Positions 52,381 through 64,000 of a DNA stretch of 64,000 nt are shown here, piece by piece; the first letter of the stretch is position 1, and every line of letters starts with the position of its first letter. Where the stretch lies: assembly GCF_000247815.1 (NCBI RefSeq), contig NC_021674.1, forward strand, positions 32,785,462 through 32,849,461, written 5' to 3'. This stretch comes from Ficedula albicollis. Taxonomy: Eukaryota > Chordata > Aves > Passeriformes > Muscicapidae. The position numbers and the translations under genes were made by a program. Below the pieces are notes generated by a model. The model made no database searches, was not told where the DNA came from, and saw only the letters and a list, made by a program, of their open reading frames with translations.

Positions 52381-52842
52381 GCTTTGGGCCTGATCTGCTC
52401 GGGAATAAGCACCTGGAGACCAAAGGTACCTCTGAGCCAAGGCTGGGAGAAGTCTGCAGCCTGACACAAGAAAGGGAAGAATTTGGTTGGGATGTGTACT
52501 ATGGCCTTACTGGAGCCTGTGGCTGCCAGTCGGAGGGCAGGACGGGAGTGAAGTGCAGGAGCTGGAGCAGCCCGCCTTGGGCCCGATCTGCTCGGGAATA
52601 AGTACCTGGAGACAAAAGGTACCTCTGAGCCAAGGCTGGGAGAAGTTGCTTTGGGCCTGATCTGCTCGGGAATAAGCACCTGGAGACCAAAGGTACCTCT
52701 GAGCCAAGGCTGGGAGAAGTCTGCAGCCTGACACAAGAAAGGGAAGAATTTGGTTGGGATGTGTACTATGGCCTTACTGGAGCCTGTGGCTGCCGGTCAG
52801 AGGGCAGGACGGGAGTGAAGTGCAGGAGCTGGAGCAGCCCAC
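52381..52842. repeat. Nested tandem repeat (195-bp unit twice, 71-bp partial copy between)
   Basis: Unit A (52381-52575) and unit C (52648-52842) are nearly identical with a 267-bp offset, starting GCTTTGGGCCTGATCTGCTC and ending near CTGGAGCAGCCC. Between them 52577-52647 is a partial copy of the first 71 bases with a few substitutions (GCCCGATCTG, AATAAGTACC). An AATAAAG occurs downstream at about 52979. The region could be part of an old LTR, but I see no paired termini. Confidence 0.88.
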
Positions 52843-54964
52843 CCTGCGTGGGCTGCAGGAGAAGAACTGGTGGAGCAGCAAGGAGCCTGCTTGCACACAT
52901 GTACAAGACTGGGCTGTCAGCTGCCTCATGCTGGGATGCTACAGGGCTTTTTCTTGGGTAATATCCAGAACACATTTGAATAAAGAAAAGTTTTAAAAAA
53001 ACCCATTTAATAAATACCAGTGGTAAACACTCTTCCAGAATGTATTCTGGATTTTAAGCATTTCTGTTGGAAATTGAAATTTACTTTCCTTCTTTGGTCA
53101 AGTTTATTAAACTAACTTAATTGCTTTTTCTTTCTGGAATCACTTTAGAGATTCTGTTAATTCTGGAGAATATCAAAACTGAGAAAACTCCTTAGAATTA
53201 AGAGAAGAAAATTTATGAAATAGTGTTCCAATTAGTAATAAAGTTCTTATTGCCAGGCACCAAGATCTCTTAAAACCCTAACAGTCTCTTTTTTAAAATT
53301 AAAAGATTTAAAGCTGGGTAACAGTATGTTAGCTTTCCCTTTTCTGCCCTTTAGGTCTTTTTGGAACCACATTTGTAAGGATAAAGAAATATTTTCTCTC
53401 AGTACTTTTAACCGTCTGATGTTTTATCTGAATTGGAAATTGCATTTCATTCCTGTCTTCTCGTTTTCCCCCAGCCTTTACTGTGGCTGCATCTGCTGAA
53501 ACTGGGGGTGTAAGAGAGGGAGAAGTGTGATTTACACTGGTGGAGCTTACTGCTGAACTCACTGGTGTTGTGTGAGGTAAAGCTAAGCATATATATTTGC
53601 CTTATGACAGGGATGGAGTATGTGTATATGCCTCAAGACCGGGATTTTTCCATTAGCCACTTAGATCTGCTGATATTTTGTATCACTAGATCATCCTCTC
53701 TTCCATTTTTCAGTTTTTGTTTGTTTGGGTTTGGTGTTTTTTTGACCCCCCCCCCTCAAACTTAAAGATTCTTTATGTATCACTTTCACAACTACAATTT
53801 TTCTATCTGACTATCTATATGGAGTTTTACTTTCATTTTTTAATTTTTCCCTGATGCTTCTGTTTCAAGTATTTGATTGGGGTTTTTTTCACTTCTGTTC
53901 TTCATTTTTGTTCTCTTTTTAAATTCTCTCATTTAAGTTTCATTCTAATTCTTCCAACAGTAGTACCTCACAGACCTTTTTCTTCCCTAGTGCATATTTC
54001 CATCAGTTTTTCTCAGTAGATGGCACGTATGCTATCTCCAGCTCCCAGAAATTAGCACTTTTATTCTTGATTTCCAAGTGACAATATAAGTGATTAATTC
54101 CATGCAATTATTTGTGATCACAAAGTTGACTAAAAAAAGGCTCTTACAAGCTAGATTGTCTGTAAAACCTTATGCTTAATATAAACTCAACTCTTATCTG
54201 CTGCAATCCACCGGGCTATTGAAAGATGTGGGGAGGATGGAGAAAAGGATTTGGTAGTGGTTCTTTTAAAAACAAAAGATATCTTCCCAACCACTGAATT
54301 GCTGCTAATGGCACTGGGCCCTTCAAAACCAACCACACCTTATGCAGAAAAGATCCCAGGCCAGAAGCTTCGTGTGATCTGTGAATTAATGGAGGTTCCC
54401 CCACCTCCAGCTCTTTTCTATCTCTGATATTACTGAAGATTGTCCCTACTGAGAAAAAGAGATGGGTATTTATTTCTTTCAAAACCTCAAATCAGACATT
54501 CTCCTCTGTGTTTCTTATTTCTCAAATCTATAGGGAAGCAAATAGCTCTAGGCTGATAACTTTATGCATTTATATTTTATGTCAATGAATATAGGTTGGA
54601 AAATGATAAAAACAGAGCTCTGAACATCAGCTTCCTGCTTCCAATACTGAATGCAACTAATTCACAAAGAAAAAAAAAACCTCTTTTAGTCCTTTCTGGG
54701 ACTGTGTTGTATTTACTGAGGAGCTCTTCAGTCACTCTGGGACTTCTGAAAATATACTAAAAAATAGGCTGCTAGAGTTGTTTAGGAGAACAAGAGGTTC
54801 TCAGACTCCTGAAATTTTAGATTAGAACAATCATGTATCTCCATGGCTACCAGATCAGTTCACAAGCATCCTGGCAGATTTCTGGTAGCCATTTTGGAAG
54901 GTCTCATAGATAAACTGCTTAATGAAAAGACTATTGTGGCCATGCAGGCTTGCTGGGGAGACCA
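52843..54964. other. Intergenic stretch, nothing recognised
   Basis: AT-rich sequence with T-rich tracts and a C10 tract near 53747. No gene or transposon recognised. Confidence 0.4.
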
Positions 54965-55022
54965 AGAGAGGTTGGACCAAATGACCCCATCTGTGGTCCC
55001 TACCAACCTCAACCACTCTGAA
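54965..55022 (+). mobile_element. CR1 3'-end remnant (sense)
   Basis: GAGAGGTTGGACCAAATGAC, TGTGGTCCCTACCAACCTCA and ACCACTCTG match the sense 3' end of avian CR1. Only the tail is clear. The preceding 100 bases may belong to the same copy but are too diverged to assign. Confidence 0.75.
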
Positions 55023-57150
55023 GGCTGTAAATATTTGACCATGAGTTGGAAGGGAGAACATGTTCCTGCACCACTTTATTATTTGATGCTGTTAAACTTG
55101 CTGGTATCAGGGCTAGGGATCAACAGTGTGGTTGGTTTTGTCTTGGGATCTGGTGATCCAGGTCTGTCTACAGTTCTGTGAAACCTTGACTTCTAGCATG
55201 GCGGTATTTCACCGTAGGAGGAGAAAAAGTGGTGGTGCCACTGAAGGGAAAACTTCACAGCAGACTGTCTGCTTCCAGAAACATCTTTGGATGTTTAAAG
55301 AGGCACACAGGACACAAAAGGACAACCTTTTCAGAAGGCTCAGCACTTGGGTATGCCATCTGTACCTTCAATGCATCTTGGGTGCACCAAATAAAAGACA
55401 AACTACTTGCAAATGGGGAGAGAGAAACAAATACTATCTTAAAAATATCCTAAAATACACAACACAGATACTCAGCCTACAAGCAACAGATATATGAAAC
55501 AGATACAACACTTTTCAGGTGGAGCATCCTGAGCTCTTAGAGGTTGGTTCTTAATCTGGTGAACAACTGCAGATGAACATTCACTTAACATGTCTTGGTC
55601 TTTGAAAAATGGGGGTTAAAATACTTATCCAGGCTCCCTGCTGAGGTCTGGTAATAAAGAACCCACACTTACTAATTTCAATGTCAGATTGTCTCTAGTT
55701 TAGCTACCGTGGTTTAAGATTTTACTGTCCCTGCAGCTGCACTGTTTGAGAGTGACAAAATGGGATGTGTGACTACTCCCTGGGCCACAGCTATGTTTAT
55801 CAATTTAAATTATTAAATATGTTGTGCTGTGTTGAACAGCCAAGGTGAGGGGAAAGGAGGTGGAAGGAGACACACCAGGACATACACACCCACCGTTACC
55901 GGATTCTTCCATTACAGAGTAAGAGATGTGAGCTGGTAGTGGAAGGTAAAGTCACTAAGAGACATTATTGCCTCAAACCACTGCAGCAAGGTTTGGTCTC
56001 CAGGCTTCTAGAATAGGAGGTTTAGTTAAAAACTGGGCTCTGTCTGGTTGAGTTAATCTGAACTGACAATAGCTCCAGCTCTCAAGGTGTTACTGATATT
56101 TACAGCAATGCTAATAAATACTGTTCTATCATGCAAATATATATAAACCAGATAAAAACTGTGTTCTGTTTTAACATATATTTCAGTAAGCAATTAGAAA
56201 AAATAATTAAGTTGCACTGTAAGTGATACCACTTTTAGGTTTATTTCCATAGTTCCTGAGGGTAAATCATTGTGCTAATGAAAAAGAACTGGGAAGAGTT
56301 TATCTATCTAGGGTTTACAGATCCAGAGTTTCAGATGGATTATTAAACTTGTATTTCCACTTTGGAAAGTTCAGTTAGCAGGTAAAACTTACTTACTATA
56401 TTAAGTTGCCCATTTTCACTATCCTGTGTAGTCTTGGCCATGGCTTCCTTAAGTGAGGACGTCATTGATTAGAGCTTTTCTATGCTTTAAATCTTTATAT
56501 GCTGGAATAATTTTACTCACTGACCTGTGTGTGATCAGTGTGTCTGACAAGCAACTGTCTCATCAGCAGCCATGGCTTAAGCAGTTGTTGCTCCCTACAT
56601 TATGCTGTGCATGTCTTTATGTGGCTATTCAGCAAAAGAGAACTCGCCTCACAGAGTAATAACCCCTTAGTACTTTGTGGCTTTTTTGTATTTCCTGGGT
56701 TATTTTTCAGGTCGTTTGTCATTTCCCTGGTGTGGTTCATTGCATGGTTTCATAAATTCTTAAATGATAGAGCTCTGAATGCCCAAACCAAAGACAATTT
56801 AAATGGCTTTATCAGAACGCTTAATTGCCTCTTCCTGTTAAGTCTCCTTTATTTGCATCTATCTGTGGTATCTATTAGAATTAGTTTAGCATGTTGCAGT
56901 TTTCCCTGCTCCTTAAGGCTCTGAATGTGAAAACTGCTTTTATTCCCCAAGGCTAATGTCCTTATCATGTTTTTCTTTGCAAATGCACACCTCTACCTTG
57001 CTGCTCCTGCCTAGCCATTTCACTCCAGTGAAGTAAGATAATAAAGCTGCAGTTATTTGGAAATGATGACCAATGTGCTCTGTTGAAGGGATGCAATTTC
57101 TTTTCAGAGCTGAAAAAGGGATTATATGCCCAAAACCACTGTGTTTTTGC
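55023..57150. other. Intergenic stretch, nothing recognised
   Basis: Mostly AT-rich with short frames only. No exon or repeat family was recognised up to the T-rich edge of the next G run. Confidence 0.4.
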
Positions 57151-57204
57151 TTTGTTTTTTTTTTTTTTTTTTTTGCAGGTTTTTTTTTTTTTGGGGGGGT
57201 TTTT

Positions 57205-57575
<371 letters not shown>

Positions 57576-57599
57576 GTGGGTTTTTTTTTTTTTTTTTTA

Positions 57600-59766
57600 A
57601 TTCCCCAGCTCTGTCAGCTAGTCTAATAAATGATGATGTTTGTTTTTGTAAGCCCTGCTTTTGCTTCCTCGGTGCACCTCCATGTGAATGGAGCATGACT
57701 GGAAGATAGTTCAGCAGCCATCTGCTTTGGGAGAAGGCAAGCCAGTGACAGAAAAAACGCCCCTTCTTGGAGGATTGTGCCGAAAGTGTCAGGCTGCTCC
57801 TTGGTGGCAGGTCTGGGTTTCCTCAGCCCCTGTCAGTTGTTCTTACACTGTTCTTTCTGCTACACTAGCCCAGCCCACAGCCTGGTAACCACAACCACAA
57901 AAAAAAGAGTATTTTCTAGCTTAATTGGTTTTCTCCTGAGATCCTTTCATTCGTTCCTTTCATGTCGTTCCTTGGGTCATGCAGGGAAGGTGATAGAAAA
58001 GGAAGTGATGCCACAAAAACTCACCAATCCAAAGTATTTGTTATTGTTCTTAGTTTGAGTTACTGTGTCTAAATGGTGCAGTAGACAAACTTTCTATTTC
58101 TAGATTTATGCCATATCTAAATAGTTGCACTAGCAAAATTTACAAGTGGAGGAGTGATTTTGATAGCTTATTTTCTCAGCTCCCCAGAATGAAGAATACA
58201 GCAAAATGTCAACTCTTTCTGGTAAAATTGGCTGAACTTCAACTTTTGACAGTCTAACAGTCTATTGTGGTATGAATATTTTACATTTATAGCCAGCATG
58301 CAAAGTCTCTGAGCACAGATTAGATTTTCATTAATACAGCTATATATCTTCTTGCCACAGTGCATTGAAGTTCCCTATCCCTCATGAGGGTATCAAATAG
58401 GAGTTCAATTTCTTCCTTATTCTGAAGGTACAGAAAATGTTTCTGGGATGTGTCTTAGTTCTGTTTCTTTTTTTTTCCCCCCTCTTAAAATAACGAAGTA
58501 TGTTTTTATTTCAATGCAACTTTCATTTTATAATAGTAAGTCTGTATAGGAAGTCTAGAAAACATACTCTATACAGTATCTGTTGTTAGATCAGAGTTAA
58601 CTTTAAATATGGAAATGCATTTGATATCTGCAAAGCTAAAGCTTGTATTTAAGTAATAAATTAAATTAATGGACCTGGAAAAACTAGCTAGCCATGCAAT
58701 TAGTCTTTTGAATAAAAAACCACTGAGATGAATGAGAACTGAGGTGGTGCTTATTATGCTTAATCCTGTGCCATTTGTATCAGTGGAGATGAATAAATTG
58801 TGAATTAAGATCATTCCCCCAGACCTTAACTTTATTCCCACTGAAATTCTGAAGTTAACCTAAGCAAGTAGCAGGGTCAGACTTGTAAAGTAAAATCCTG
58901 AACACGATAATGGGACTTGTTATGGAAGACGATTTTCTCCATTACTATCCTGATGTAGATTAAAAAGGATAGTGTTACATCAGTTATCCAAACATCATCT
59001 TCACAAGCAGATAGTTTATAATTTTTTTTTAATAAATGAAGATTTGCATTCTGAAGAAAGTAGAATAATCAGAACTGCTTAAATTTTCTGTACCCAGGTC
59101 CATTTTGGTTTTGATAATTACTAACTTAGTGAGTACATTTTCAACATTTTCATGCCCAAATAATCTTGACAGGTAATAGAAGAGGAAATAGTTCTGCTAC
59201 TCATGAGCTAGGCAGATTTTTCTAAGTATTAAAAGGTATTATATCATGCCTCAACTGATTCAGCGTCATATATGATCATTCAGATGTATAACCTTTAGTT
59301 CCTTCCCTCATCCCAAGGTTAACTACTTTTGTGTCATGGTTGACATCTTTGTAAAATGCACCTTGGGCTTTTTATCTCTGCTACAGCCTTCATACTCTTA
59401 AATTGCATGCTATGATATAGCAAACAATAAAGTAGAGCTTTTTTTTAAAGGTTAACTTCACAATATTGGTAACATAAATACAATTTAGGTATTCATCAGT
59501 CTCATTTAATTACAACTTTCCAAATGTCAGTCTGAAACCTTGAATTTGTGTTTTCCTCATGAATCTCTATTTTTAAACAGCTTCTAGATGACCATATTAT
59601 TGGGAGGCTCCCTTAAATGTTAAATAATCATCAAGTAATCTTTTGCTTTTTTAAGAACAGCAAAATGAACCTTCTGGGACACATCAAAACCTGTCTATGA
59701 GTATCATTTCCTCCAATGAGGCCTAAAGCAGGTGCTCATTGGAGAACCACACAATGACTATCTTAA
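57600..59766. other. Intergenic stretch, nothing recognised
   Basis: AT-rich sequence, no recognisable exon, RNA gene or transposon. Confidence 0.4.
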
Positions 59767-63507
<3,741 letters not shown>

Positions 63508-64000
63508 CTCATTTTATCTGGTTACTGTGTGCCACTTGGGTGAACAGCTAATGTTTAGGTAATACACTGTTTTGAAGAGTCTGTTTCTGAGTCACTGAAA
63601 TCAGCTGCTGATCCCAGAAGAAGAGTGGAAGGAAGATACACTTGGGTCATTCATGCCACATTGATGAGAAAGGGTAGAGTGACAAGGAAACGCCTGCTGA
63701 ACAGCACAGCTGCACCCCTTTAGCTGCAGAGGAGCTATAGGTTAGGGTCCTGTCACAGATTCATACTTATCCACCTACTTTCTCTGTGAAGGACAAATGA
63801 ATATGCTTCTTTGTGCCTTCAGTTGTATAGGACCCTATAAAGGGAGTCCTATAGTGAAGGTCTTTGGCAAATGGAGAAAAGATGTGTTGAGATGCTTGCA
63901 GCCCCGAAGCCATGGGGGGACACAGCTTTGTTGGATGTTATGGTACCTCCTTGAACTCTCTCCTACATCACTTCTCCCATTTTAGACCTGTTTTTTATTG
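63508..64000. other. Intergenic tail of the window
   Basis: Unique sequence after the duplicated segment. No gene, RNA or repeat recognised. Confidence 0.4.

Noticed and set aside
52212..52736. 174-codon minus-strand frame with internal repeats
   Set aside because: The repeated peptides come from the nested DNA tandem repeat, which has several overlapping open frames on both strands.

Overview
The window is vertebrate nuclear DNA, most likely from a bird. It contains no operons or prokaryotic signals. It has two spliced protein genes with short introns, CpG-rich promoter regions, and several CR1 LINE remnants with the sequence character typical of avian genomes. The genes are COX20 (+ strand, 4 exons, 15119-17475) and HNRNPU (- strand, 13 of an expected 14 exons, 30555-41306). 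They face each other tail to tail. From general knowledge of the human 1q44 region, COX20 and HNRNPU are also convergent neighbours there, so this looks like conserved microsynteny.

Layout. 1-1842 holds a 699-bp direct duplication (period 1143). 1843-13900 is intergenic with small tandem duplications and one CR1 copy (about 9876-10503) that keeps the tail of its reverse-transcriptase ORF. 13950-15450 is the COX20 CpG island, interrupted by a 778-nt pure G run ending 20 nt before the COX20 start codon. 15119-18070 is COX20 with its 3' UTR. 18080-29490 is intergenic, with one old CR1. 29490-41306 is the HNRNPU 3' UTR and coding exons 14 to 2. 41640-44150 is the HNRNPU CpG island, broken by a 1713-nt G run. 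44150-64000 is intergenic, with three more G runs, a nested tandem repeat near 52.4-52.8 kb, a CR1 tail, and a near-identical 1.8-kb duplication (59767-61570 and 61718-63507) whose copies are joined by a G run.

The two genes are housekeeping genes with separate jobs. COX20 is an inner-membrane chaperone for assembly of cytochrome c oxidase subunit 2. HNRNPU (SAF-A) is a nuclear RNA-binding scaffold protein. Exon boundaries were read from splice sites, reading-frame phase and recalled family sequence. All phases close exactly, which supports the models strongly.

The most important observation concerns the assembly, not a new biological system. Five pure G runs (778, 1713, 765, 368 and 147 nt), all on the + strand, look artificial. 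One separates two allele-like copies of the same 1.8 kb. One sits between two copies of the same T-run/10-mer junction. The largest sits where HNRNPU exon 1 (start codon, SAP domain, acidic region) should be, and that exon is not found elsewhere in the window. The long poly-Gly and poly-Pro reading frames through these runs are not genes. I see no convincing undescribed biological system here.
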